Origin: Epichloe hybrida
Taxonomy: Eukaryota > Ascomycota > Sordariomycetes > Hypocreales > Clavicipitaceae
Assembly (NCBI GenBank): GCA_019022495.1
Contig: JAFEKR010000002.1
Span: forward strand, 3,534,001-3,598,000
Reading direction: 5' to 3'
DNA: 64,000 bases
Every line of letters begins with the position of its first letter. Positions within the stretch are counted from its first letter, which is position 1. The translations under genes were made by a program, and so were the position numbers. The notes under the pieces were generated by a model. The model ran no database searches and had not been told where the DNA came from. It saw nothing but the letters and a program-made list of their open reading frames with translations. Positions 13,195 through 23,371 of this stretch are shown here, in pieces.

Positions 13195-13320
13195 TGTCAG
13201 AACCCGAAGGTGTGCGGGTAAGCCATTAAACCACTAAAAGATTCACCAATGCTAGCTCTCGCTCGCATTGCACCTTACAATTGATTATCAAGCCACGCGT
13301 ACGCGCGCGCGCACCTGACA
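13195..13320 (-). repeat. TRIM-like terminal repeat, right copy
   Basis: This is the second 126-bp direct repeat. It keeps the intact TGTCAG start and CTGACA end. CACTA directly after it completes the target duplication. Confidence 0.9.
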
Positions 13321-13329
13321 CACTACAAA

Positions 13330-13914
13330 TCAATTGTAGTGCAATACTCTGTCTGTTGCTACGCCCTATTTGTAGGTGATGTGGAATAAGAGCGTTGCCT
13401 CTTTCTTTTAGAGTCCTAACCTTTTTTATTATTTTAGCCTAAACCTGTTATAACCTCTGCTTTCTTACCCTAGCCTTATAGTTAGCTCTAGGTTATTAGG
13501 ATCTCTTAACTAATTATCTGCTTCCTTATAGCGTTATTTAAGCTATTTAGAAAGATTATAGTTCTTAGATATATAGGGATTTCTTTAGGTAACTTAGCTT
13601 TTACCTTATCCTAGGCTTATATAAAGGATTAAAATAATTAGCTATTCTTTTACCTAAGATTTAGTAATAACCTTATTACTTCTAAGTGTCTTATACCTAT
13701 ATCTATTATTCTAGTTTTTAACTATTCTAGGAAATTTGCCTAGGTAATTAATGAATAATTTACATGCCTATCTATAGTTACATAACGCATTTACTATTGC
13801 TTTATATTACTAGCTAGGTAGCTACTTGCATACGCTACCTTAGTTATATTATCCTTAAAGGTATAGTGGTTTAATTTAAATAGTATATCTAAGTTTGCTA
13901 AGAAATTCTACAGG
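13330..13914 (-). pseudogene. Degenerate gypsy gag
   Basis: On the minus strand, segments such as FLSKLRYTI, YLASNIK and KAKLPKEIPIYL can be read with interrupting TAG/TAA stops. Position between the 5' LTR and the nucleocapsid knuckle, and general resemblance to retrotransposon gag capsid, support the call. The TRIM-like and foldback inserts split it from the knuckle. Confidence 0.6.
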
Positions 13915-13919
13915 CTTTT

Positions 13920-14189
13920 TGTCACGGCTTGCACCGAAAGGTTAAGAACGAAGTGATAGCTAAGACTATCGTAGTCGCTGCTAGATAGATGCTAGCTAGG
14001 GGCGGGTGCGTGAAGGTTTTAATCTCTAACCTAGCACTAATAATGTGCGTAGTCTTTAATAAATACCTCGCTTCACAAGCACGTGGCTATCTCGTAGCTA
14101 GCTAGCCTCTTTGTCATCCGCACGGCCCGAAGGTTCTCCGAAGACCTGCTTCGATAAACATCCTATCTTTGACCTCTGCGCTCCTAACA
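13920..14189 (-). mobile_element. Nested solo LTR of the same gypsy family
   Basis: A 270-bp LTR (TGTCACGG to CTCCTAACA) lies inside the full-length element, flanked by its own 5-bp duplication CTTTT (13915-13919 and 14190-14194). A complete second element must have inserted and recombined down to one LTR. It keeps C and G at most sites where the outer LTRs have T and A, so it approximates the pre-RIP family sequence. Confidence 0.92.
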
Positions 14190-14710
14190 CTTTTATACGT
14201 TTCCCCTTTATATATAGGCATTTTTATTTACGTTTTAATAAGACTACCTTGCTATATAATTACTACTATATCACTGTAGACTATAGGTAAAATTATAGCT
14301 AATATTTAAGGGGTAATTATAGGTCTAGATTAAGGGGTAATTATAGGTCTAGTTTAAGGTCTAGCTAATCCTAGATTTACCTTAAGCTCTCTAATTTACG
14401 CCTTTATCTATAAGACCTCTTATCTCCTCTAAAGGTAATATAGCTTAGATTATATAACCTTATAGTGTTACTATAACGCCCTTTTTTCTTTAGTTATATT
14501 ATCTATACCTCTACTTAAATTAGGATTAAGTGGCGTTTATTATACCTTATTATTCATAGTTCTAGATTATAGGGGTTCTTTATCTTCCTAATTATCTATA
14601 GCTTTATTATTATAAGGTACTAGTGTGTTTCTTATAGATCTTTAGAGTGTTAGCTATATAATAATCTAGCTAATAGTTTATATCCTTAAAAAGGTTAAGA
14701 GAGATTAATT

Positions 14711-14980
14711 TATTATAGCTTATACTAAAAGGTTAAGAATAAAGTAATAGCTAAGACTATTATAGTTACTACTAGATAGATACTAGCTAGGGGTAAGTGC
14801 GTAAAGGTTTTAATCTCTAACCTAGTACTAATAATATGCGTAGTCTTTAATAAATACCTTACTTTATAAGCATATAGTTATCTTATAGCTAGCTAGCCTC
14901 TTTGTTATCCACATGGCCTGAAGGTTCTCTAAAGACCCGCTTCAATGAACATCCTATCTTTGACCTCTGCGCTCCTAACA
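14711..14980 (-). repeat. 5' LTR of the gypsy element
   Basis: This 270-bp LTR starts TATTATAGCT where the solo LTR has TGTCACGGCT, consistent with C-to-T and G-to-A mutation. Its last 30 bp, ending CTCCTAACA, are unmutated. AATAG follows at 14981-14985. Confidence 0.93.
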
Positions 14981-14985
14981 AATAG

Positions 14986-16500
14986 TAAGTAAGGAATTTA
15001 ATCAGGGTCTTACTAAGGGTCTCTGTAGCCACTAATGGCAATTAATTTCGTGTTTTTATAGTGGCTTAGAGTTGGTTTTCTTTGTTAAAATATAATAAGC
15101 ATAAGGGAGACTAAACTACCTAGTAAAACAGCCTATATAAGGTTAAAGCGCTTGCTTTCTGGTTTTATAAGCTTAAACAAGCTTATGTTACTTAATTAGA
15201 AGGTTAATAGCTTAGTAGGAAATCTATATAGGTAGCTTACTAAGCCATTCCTCGCGATTAATTAAAAATCGTTGCTTAACTTCATTATTAGCTATATAGG
15301 CGTGATAATTACGCTCTTAGGTCTTAAGCATTTAATGAATTCTATTTATAAGTAATAGAAAGTCACTAGTCCCTATAAATAGGTTAAGTTTTAGGGCTCT
15401 GTGAGAGACCTCTGTAAAACTATTTGCCTATTTACTAAAATTTCGAAATTCCTTTATAAAACAACAAGCCCACTATTACTTAACTAGAAGATATGTCTCT
15501 TCTATATAGTAAAGAATTGTAGATTACTATAATTTATATGTATTAATCATAAGCATCCAAATGGAATAAAAATCGCTGATTATATCTAAGTAAAGTAGCT
15601 TTTTAAACGCTAAAAAAGCTCCTATTAGGCTATTATTAAAGGCTTTAGCCTTTGATTTATTATTAGTATTATTATTATTATTATTGTTAATTCACTTCTT
15701 GTGGAAGTTATTCTTAATATTCGCTTAAATATGCCACGTACAAAGCTACTGCTATGTATTAGGCTAAATAACCTTAAGGGCGTTTTTTAGTGCCTTTTTA
15801 AAGTCTATTATAATAACCTTAGGGGCTAGTATCTAGAGCTTATAGCGAATTTCTTCTAATAAGGCTAGCATTTAATAATAGCCCTTTTCTTTTTTAGTTC
15901 TAGTAAAGCTAAATGCAATATTTATAATTAATTTTTAATCTATAATAGTGATAATATTTAATAGATAGAGACCCTAGTAGTTTATCTTATAAGTATAGTC
16001 TATGCTAATAAATTCTAAAAAAACCTTCTATTTTTTAATATAAGAAGGGTAAGTCTAAATAGCGCTTTTAATATAATTATTATTATTATAAATATACTTA
16101 TAAGGTAAGCCTCTCTCTTATAATTCCTTAATAAACCACTAGGTAAATATATAGCTAGCTAATTTATCTTAATAAGCTCTTTAGTGTTAATTATAAATAT
16201 CTTTAGGTATAAAATAAAGCTCTTTATCTTTATTATTATAAATTATTATACTAATACTTTAAGGTTAAAGGCTTATATAGTTTAAAAGGTATATATTCTT
16301 TACGCTAGCTAGCTAACTATGTAGCTGTTCCTAGTACTCTATCCGCTTAGTTAAGAGGGAAAACCCTTTGCTAGGAAGAAAAACCCCCTTATGTCTGTAA
16401 ATAGGCTAGCGCTAACCCTTTTCTAGGTTTACGCTATATTAGGTGTGATTAATTATAGGTGTTTAGTGCTAGCTTATACTAGCCTTATCCTAAAGAAAAT
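14986..16500 (-). pseudogene. RIP-inactivated MULE transposase
   Basis: Read on the minus strand, one frame gives MULE transposase signatures broken by TAG/TAA codons: FISIDYTYKIN at about 16.0 kb (first catalytic Asp with the usual YTYK context), KVIIIDFKKALKNAL at about 15.8 kb (second Asp) and LCTWHI at about 15.73 kb. A C-terminal part with NREEWLSKLP-like sequence follows toward 15.2 kb. The gene runs into the gypsy target site at 14985, so the retrotransposon cut it; its tail should lie at 5.2-5.77 kb. The N-terminal limit near 16.5 kb is approximate. It belongs to the element bounded by the inverted repeats at 5046 and 19756. Confidence 0.82.
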
Positions 16501-19500
16501 AAAAAAGAAAGGAAAAAGTATAGTAGTAGTCCTAACTAGCTCCCTTTAGTACTAGTTTAGTCCTACTCTAACCTAGCTTTATATCTCCTACTTTACCCTA
16601 GGGTATAGTGAATTTAGATTTATAATAATAATTTACTTTTTATTTGCTTTACTTCTAACTCTTCTAGTGCCTTACTTTTTAGCTAAATCTAACCTAGCAC
16701 TAGTCTAAATATCTTATAAAGTCTAAGTATATAGTTTTATTTAATTATAGTAAGGGGTAGGTAATTTAGGCCTAGTAACTAGGTGGTTTTACTCCTAGAT
16801 TAGTTACGCGCTATTTATATATTTACTTATCTTATGCTTTGTTTTCTAGCTAATATTATAGTTAGTCCCTCCCTCCCCCTCTCTTAAGTATAAAAGAGGG
16901 CTTCTCCCCCCTTAAGGTTCTAACCTTTTTTCTCTTCTTATAATAAATTTCCTATAGGTTCTTTTCCTTTCTATTCCTTTTAAAAGCTATTTAAGGCTTC
17001 TCTAGTCTAGTGCTAGTTTAAATACTAATGTTTTACGTAGAAAACACACTATAATATTACTAAGCTTTATAAGTACCTTATTTTAGTGCTATTCTAGCTC
17101 TAATTTACCTAGGAACTTATAACCTTAGATAAGTATTTAAGGAAGTCCTTAACCTAAAAGTAATTAGATTAAGTAAAGGTAAAAGGCCTAGAAGTAAGTC
17201 CCCTTTATCTCTATTTTGCCTTATTTCTAGGTCTAACCTAGGGTAGCTAGGTAAGCTATAAGAGATCTAGTGTGTGTCCTATAAGATATAATCTATTAAA
17301 TATAAGGGCTATTAGTGCTATAATATTATTAGTAAGTTAGTTTATTTCTAGTCTAGGGGCAGGGCTAATTTATATATAAAGGGGTGATGTCTAATGCCTG
17401 TTTTAATTATTAGGTCCGTAATTATATATATATGTTAAGGTAATATTAACTCCTATGCCTATTCTAAGCTTACTTTAGTGCTAATTTACTTATAGCTAAA
17501 CATTACTAGCTAGCAAGGGGAATATTAGTAGTTAGTTAAGACCTAGGCTAGTATAGTTACTAGGAGTAATATAAGTGGTTTTGCTCTAGCTTAGTAGTAG
17601 CTTTATTCTATAGCTAACTTTAATTATCTAGGCCTTAGAGGACTATATAACTTAGGTTAAGAAACTCTATGCTAAAAACTACGCTAAGAAGAAATAGGGC
17701 GCTACTATAGTAGGCCTAGACCTAGCTAGGTCTAGGTTTATAGAGGAATAATATAATAAGGTTATCTTTTAGCTCTAGTAGCTTAATGCCTAAGTAGCGG
17801 AGATAAACTAGCTCCTAGCCACTAGCCTATTAGCTAAGGGTAAAAGCAAGGTAATAGAGGATATAATCCCTATTTCTAAGGAGAAATAAGGCTAATTCTA
17901 GGTTAGTAAAGGGGCGGCAGTAGGCTAGTGTAAAATAATACCTATAGCTTTTTAACTTAAAATTAATCTAATAACTATTCTAGACCTATAGTCTTCCTAT
18001 TATAGTGTGATTTTGCCTTATGTCTAGCCTGCCTCTGTGGCTACACTATTTTACCTAGTGCCTCTCTCTAGTTATCTATAGTGTCTATTTATTAGTTAGT
18101 TTAGTTACCTCTAGGGCAGCCTAGATCCTCCCCTAGTTTATATTAACTAAAGGCTAGGTCTTATGCTAATATGTAGTATTAGAGTCTTCTTATACTAAGG
18201 AATTACTTTATAATATATCTTGCCTTTAGGGGATTATCTAGGGCTAGCCTTACCTCGTATATGTCTCTAGGCTATTTTATTTAGGGGTGTCTGTGGTTAT
18301 AGTTAGTGTAGTTAATAATTATATAGTACTAGTCTTTAACTATATAACTATAGCTATATAGGGGTAAAGCTACCCTAGGAACGCGCCTTAAAAAGAGAAA
18401 CTTATTAAGGCTAATCTTTCCTATATATAATTATACTATTATAAAGGAGATATACTTATTAAGCCTAGTGTGGAATTTCTAGATTTTCTTTAGGTTATAG
18501 GTAAGCAAGTAGTTCTCTATTAGCTCTCTCCTATGCCTATATTATCTTTATTACCTATTAGAATACTAGTTTTCCTATCTTTTCTTTTACTCCTTATATA
18601 GTTATATATCTAGTTTATTATTAGTAAGTAAGGGTTTTCTTTTGTGTTATAGTACTATTTATACTAAGTTAGCTATAGCCTATATCTTATTTATTATTTT
18701 GCTAAGTATAATCCTTTCCTTAAACTTCCGCTTTATCTTATTTAAGTAAAGGTCTAGGGGGGGGATATAGGTTTTAACTTCTAGCTAAGTAATTAGTATG
18801 GCCTTAAACGCTCTAGCTATAGTCTAGAGATAGGTTAATTAGTTTACTATAAAACTTCTAACTATTCCTTATGGTTTTCCTCCCTTCTTAGTTAGGGTGT
18901 AGTAAGCGCTTGCCCTATAGGTAAGAATAAGCTAGACTACCTATGTGTATATAAGCTAGGTGTCTCTAAAGCTAACGCCCTATACTAACGCTGCTAATAT
19001 AAAGAGTATAAGCTACTGCTAGGCTAGTTTTCCCTTAAGGATATTCTTGTAGGCACTCTAGTTAAGTTTCCTGTTTACCTATACCCTAAGGAATTGGCAT
19101 GCCTCCATTAGCGCTATCTCCTCTGTGCTAAGGTTTAAAAGGTATAAGATTTACTGCTTTTATTACTCTATAAATTTATAATATATTATATACCTAGAAG
19201 GATTACTTAATTTATTATAATTATAATAGCCTTACTCTTTATAATACTATTCCTAATAACTAGAATTATTAGTAAACATTACCTTAAGCTAGTAGCTATA
19301 GTTAGTTTTTTAGGAGCGTATTTATTAAATTCTAGTGCCTTAAGGAGCTCTTTAATAGCTACTATAATTATAGTTAAGCTAGCTAGAGTAAGGTTATTAA
19401 ATGCTATTTATTAGGGTTTTTAGGGAAATACTGCTTTTACTAAAAGCTATACTATTTTACTTGCTAAATACTTATATAGTAATATAGAGTTTATTAAAGC

Positions 19501-19632
19501 TACTATAACCTAGTAAGGGAGGCAAATTTAAGGGCGCGTTTTCCGGATTTTTATCTATTATAATATAGGTTATAATGCTAATTAAAGGGAAAAGGTCTAT
19601 TAAAAAATTTGTTAATTTTAGTGTTTAGTAAA
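16500..19632 (+). pseudogene. Second degenerate coding region inside the MULE
   Basis: This AT-rich 3.1 kb lies between the transposase and the right inverted repeat. Around 16.86-16.95 kb is a pyrimidine-rich segment with TATAAAAGAGGG, resembling a plus-strand promoter. Downstream, about 17.6-19.5 kb, a plus-strand frame gives long protein-like stretches broken only by TAG/TAA: for example KKLYAKNYAKKK, GLDLARSRFIEE and LLAKGKSKVIEDII, with coiled-coil-like composition, and later SALRSSLIATIIIVKLARVR. I do not recognise the family. It could be a second gene of the element or another inserted element. Confidence 0.45.
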
Positions 19633-19756
19633 GCTACTATATATTTATACTATAAATATACTATGGTGTGTGGCGGCGGGCCTAACCGCCGAAAAAGCGG
19701 GGCGGTGGGGATTTCTGCGCACCTAGCAAAAAATCGCTGCGCCCCGAGCAATTCAC
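19633..19756 (-). repeat. Right terminal inverted repeat of the MULE
   Basis: This is the reverse complement partner of 5046-5170. The outer 43 bp are identical; inner parts diverge. CCCTACGG follows at 19757-19764. Confidence 0.9.
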
Positions 19757-19764
19757 CCCTACGG

Positions 19765-20320
19765 TCGTCGGTGGCCTGCCTCATCAGGGCGACATGGCTT
19801 TTCAGTTTGAGCCGACAATCGCAGTGGGAAGCAAACATGGTCCAGTATTTTTATCGTTCGGGAAATCACATAGGCTGTGACAGACACAAGTACCCGCAGC
19901 TACCACGGCTAGATTAAAAATTCAACGAGTCGGTAGACAAATCGCTGCCTCTCAGAAAAGATGCTTCATGACGCTGGCTCGGTATTATTATCAGCTACCC
20001 GGTAGACAGTGCACATACAGTGTATATCGCACTACACACTGTTCGTGCCACTGACCCAACAACGGCATGTCGCGTAGCTTGGAAGCTTGGACCACGTAAA
20101 GTAAACAAACCGTCCTGCATGAACATCAACAAAGCCCCATCCGTCAAACGACCACTTTTTTGTCCACTTGACATCATACACCGTCACCACATCACATTCC
20201 TCTGCTTTGCTCCTCTCTGGCCCGCATTGCGCGCATTGCCGCCCTCCTAACAGAATTATCCTCAATACTAACTTACTATACTGGCTGAGCTATTGGTGAG
20301 GACTACACGATAGCACAATC
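19765..20320. other. Intergenic, right flank of transposon and promoter of next gene
   Basis: Ordinary base composition resumes abruptly here. No gene is visible. It should contain the promoter of the gene starting at 20321. Confidence 0.5.
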
Positions 20321-22545
20321 ATGTCACCGCCTCGTCGACGGTCGGCCAGGTTGGCCAGTGCCAGCGCTGTTAAGGTATGCCTTCTCCACGTGCGAACATC
20401 ATGTGGTACGGTTCACCTTCACCGAAGCTGTATCTAACCAGAGTCTGCATGCAGAGAAGAGCCACTCCAGAACTGGGATCCGTCGCCGAAGGAGATGAGA
20501 CGCCGTCCCGAAATATCGGCAGGCGCGTAAACGCAGACACATCCATGCACTCACCGATGCCTGAACCGACTACACCGGTTTCCTCTGCTTTGAAGCCTCC
20601 CCGCAGCGAAATGCATCCTAGCAGATTCCACTCCAGCACTGGTGCCCCTTCCTCTGCCCTCAGGCTCGGGTTTGCCGACATTCCCAAGGAAGGCCGAGCT
20701 CCTAACGGCCAAGATGGAACTCCTTCCAAGGTCAATAGCATACCTAATTCAAACTTCACATTTCGAATTGCCCGTAAAGCTGCCGACGCGGAGCTCAGCA
20801 GTGAGGCTCAGCGTATGCTGAGCGAGATCCGCGATCAAGCAGCCAAAATCAAGGCAGAACTGGTGGCACAGCGAGAGGCCGAGGGCGGTGTCAGTATTGC
20901 AGACAGACAATTTGCGAAGCCGAAGGGTAAAGTTGGGCGGTTCAGCTCTGCTCATATGGCCGAATTCAAGAAAATGGATTCGATTGAGGGTCATGCATCT
21001 GCTTGGAGGGCACAAGAGGGTCGTTTTACTCCAGTCAAAGCACTGAAGCGCACTCCGTCCAAGGCCAACCTGGACTCTACTACACCGACTTCGCAGAGGA
21101 CTGATGGAGCATTGCGATCCGCTGGCAAGATGGACGAAGACGAAATTCGAAACGCACGGTCGAAGCCCAATCTGAAACGGAAATCTTCTGCGGCCAATCT
21201 CGACGACAGTGACCGCGACAGGCAAACAATCGCGAAGAAGCACAACACGAATTCGACACCAGGGAAATTCTCGACTGCTGCCAGAGCGCCACCATCGACA
21301 TCTGCTGCGAAGAGAGTTAAACAGCGACAAGAGGATGATTCGGCCACTATGCGGCCCAAATTGTTCACCCCGTCGCCCAGCAAGTCCAGCTCTATATTTT
21401 CTAGACTTGCTAGTCCTAAGAAGGCGCCGGTGGCCCCCTCATCAGCTTCCACTAAACCAACGATCAAATCCACAGTGTCCCTGGCTCATTCGCCCTCGAA
21501 AACTAGTTTGAATTCACTGCCAAAGTCTACTTCGATTAGTAGTTTGAATTCCACGGTTTCGAAAGCCGCCGATCTCAAGCGCCGCATTATCAGTCCCAGG
21601 AGCTTTAGCAGGGTCAAGTCTATTCTGCGAGGAACTACAAACTCATCTGAGGATGGCATGAGTGCCATCCCGGCCCCTCAAGTTTCACAAACTCCAGATG
21701 CACCGAGGATCAATAAGGAGCTGCCCCCTATACCACTCACCACTCCACGCCGTCAATTGACGAAGCGCGTGACCTTCACACCTGATGTTGTCTCAGCTGT
21801 GAATGCACAAGACTCTCCTTCTCCACAAAGAGCTAGCAACTTTAAGCTTCGCCCGGCATTGAAGACCATTGAGACGCATTATCCAGCACTTGACGAAGTC
21901 CTGGCCCAATCAAGTACGAGCCACTCCTTGTATCCAGATCTCTCGCCTTTGAAACGATTGGTTGACAGCCCATCATGTCGAGCTGTTTCTGGACCTCCTT
22001 CTCGACCAGGCACATTTACGTTTCGAAGCGACCACACCATCAAATTCACTGATACCCAATCCTCAGAATTCGGTGCTTCGCCTGGCCAATCTAGTGTGCG
22101 GCATGTAAGTGGCCGTGCCGGTTCTAAGAATATGCCTGGAAGCTTTCCTACGCAGGTACCACCGAGTTCGCATCCCAACAAGGAGAATAAAGATCCAACG
22201 CCCATAAAACTGCTCTCCGGCACAGCCCATGGGATGCAGAACAAGAAACGTCATCGAGCTAGCGCAGATGAGGATGATTTCGACGGCGACCGCGCCGCCA
22301 AGAAGCGGAAGAACGAGAATGTGCCAGAGGGCCAAGAACTACTAGCACCCAGACTTGTCAAGTCTGGCGTCGCTAGTATCACCCAGACAAATCGCTTTAC
22401 TCGTACATCCAGCAAGACTCTCAAGAATCGCACCCCTGGGCGAAATCCAGTCCATCCTCCTGCAACTACAAGCCCGTCAAAGAAGACGAGGGGTCTCAGC
22501 ATTAGTCGCCTGAATATGCTTTCTCGACCAAAGAATCGCGTTTAG
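20321..22545 (+). CDS. Conserved fungal basic Ser/Thr/Pro-rich nuclear-type protein
   Basis: Exons are 20321-20374 and 20455-22545, giving 714 residues. The first exon encodes MSPPRRRSARLASASAVK and donor GTATGC follows; acceptor TGCATGCAG returns to the main frame, and a CTAAC branch site lies 20 nt upstream. The intron has no ATG-proximal alternative with better context. The protein is rich in Ser, Thr, Lys and Pro with repeated TPSK, SKAN and SPSK motifs, a VKSILRG segment, LTTPRR and a conserved block FTFRSDHTIKF at about residue 555. Basic clusters (KKRH, AAKKRK) look like nuclear localisation signals. Homologs in filamentous ascomycetes are sometimes labelled erythromycin esterase, which nothing here supports. 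I infer a phosphorylated nuclear protein; its role is unknown to me. Confidence 0.85.
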
Positions 22546-23371
22546 CTATAGAAGTTGGAATTCTTGAAACTCTGGTAGACTTGTTGGGAAAACCAGATGG
22601 GAGATTTCGGAGCGCTCTGGGTGAACGTGTCACCACCACTCTGGCCGATTTCTCGATGGAAGGACACCATCTCTTCTCGTTAAAAACAGGGGGAGGACAA
22701 CTTGTAACTTGTACAAATACTGCCAGCGGTTGGCGCGCCCAAGCAGCATACTTTTGACAATAGCTGCTTGATTTGTTCTCCAGCATTTGGAAACACTGCC
22801 TAGGATGGCGCGGGTACTCGGCGTTCGCGTTCGCGCTCGCTTTCGCTTTCGCTTTTTTATTCTCTCTCTCTTCCTCTCTCTCTGCCTTTCATAGGACCTT
22901 GGATGGATATTGGCGCAAAGGAAAATTGTGGATATAAGCTGTATGAGTCTCAGCACTCTTGAATTTAAATAAATTTCGTTACTTGATGGATGATGTTTCA
23001 ACATTTACTGCTACTTACGTTGGGGCCATGACAAGCAAGAATAAATATGAGGAGCTCCTTCCTCATCCTGGCCTCATTGTCTTCAGCTACAAAAACATGT
23101 GCAGGCACACTGAAGCAACGTCTTTTAGTTTCCTCTCAACTTCATCTCTCAATAAATAACACTTACTTCTTACTTTTAGCAATATCAGTTTTCGACTTCG
23201 AGATCGAGGCTCGATTCACTCTTTCTCTTCTTATTTCGTGTTTGTTTGAGCATCAGCTGTCACTCCATAGCGTTGTCATTCTTTGCCGTAGCTCTCCTCT
23301 CACAGTCGGACGTTTGCTCTCTCCGAATGAGACCCATGGTGGAATACCCAACCCAAATCAGCTTGCACAGA
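22546..23371. other. Intergenic
   Basis: This holds the 3' region of the preceding gene and the promoter of the LIM gene. A pyrimidine-rich tract with GCTTTCGC repeats and CTCTCT runs lies at 22825-22885. No separate gene is seen. Confidence 0.5.

Larger units (their letters stand above)
12699..13320 (-). mobile_element. TRIM-like miniature LTR retrotransposon, 622 bp
   Basis: Two nearly identical 126-bp direct repeats, 12699-12824 and 13195-13320, begin TGTCAG and end CTGACA (CTGATA in the left copy). The 5-bp word CACTA flanks the whole unit (12694-12698 and 13321-13325). The 370-bp interior has no open frame. A purine-rich GAGGGAAGGGA on the minus strand abuts the left repeat, which suggests minus-strand orientation. 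The interior also carries, on the minus strand, GGTTCGAATCC (13153-13143), a perfect tRNA-type B box, and the terminal repeat has an A-box-like TGGTTCAATGG. This fits a non-autonomous LTR element (TRIM/SMART class) with tRNA-like content. It is much less AT-rich than the host gypsy element, so it is younger or escaped RIP. Confidence 0.88.
5771..14980 (-). mobile_element. Ty3/gypsy (chromovirus-type) LTR retrotransposon, full length but RIP-inactivated
   Basis: Two 270-bp LTRs, 5771-6040 and 14711-14980, enclose the element, and AATAG occurs directly outside both ends (5766-5770 and 14981-14985), a 5-bp target duplication. It reads on the minus strand. A purine tract with seven G (minus strand, 6052-6046) abuts the left LTR, as expected for a polypurine tract beside the 3' LTR. 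Recognisable parts in order are gag remnants (about 13.9-13.3 kb), a damaged CCHC knuckle (about 12.28-12.25 kb), reverse transcriptase with YLDNTLIYS at 10.83 kb, integrase with STAFYP and NQVLEYYLRAF-like segments at about 8.75-8.65 kb, and a chromodomain-like tail near 8.15-8.0 kb. Stops are almost all TAG/TAA, as RIP produces. The length of 9.2 kb includes about 1.05 kb of nested inserts. Confidence 0.93.
5046..19756 (-). mobile_element. Mutator-like (MULE) DNA transposon, RIP-degraded, with nested insertions
   Basis: Inverted terminal repeats of about 125 bp bound this block: 5046-5170 and 19633-19756. The outer 43 bp are identical (start GTGAATTGCTCGGGGCGC), and the inner ends share GTATATTTATAGTATAAA and ATATAGTAGC. 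The 8-bp word CCCTACGG sits immediately outside both ends (5038-5045 and 19757-19764), the size expected for a MULE target duplication. Because the word is partly palindromic, the exact boundary could shift by a few bases. The interior is strongly AT-rich with TAA/TAG-laden frames. A degenerate MULE transposase on the minus strand (16.5-15.0 kb) supports the class. About 9.2 kb of the length is a later LTR retrotransposon, so the original element was about 5.5 kb. Confidence 0.85.

Noticed and set aside
13141..13200. Possible tRNA gene on the minus strand (B box GGTTCGAATCC)
   Set aside because: No full cloverleaf can be folded with an A box at the right distance, and the segment lies inside the TRIM-like element, so I treat it as a tRNA-like part of that element.
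12699..13320. CRISPR-like array
   Set aside because: Only two repeats separated by 370 bp with TG...CA ends and a target duplication; this is an LTR structure in a eukaryote.
5046..19756. Centromere or mitochondrial insertion as source of the AT-rich block
   Set aside because: Inverted repeats, target duplications and readable transposon proteins with RIP-type stops explain the composition.
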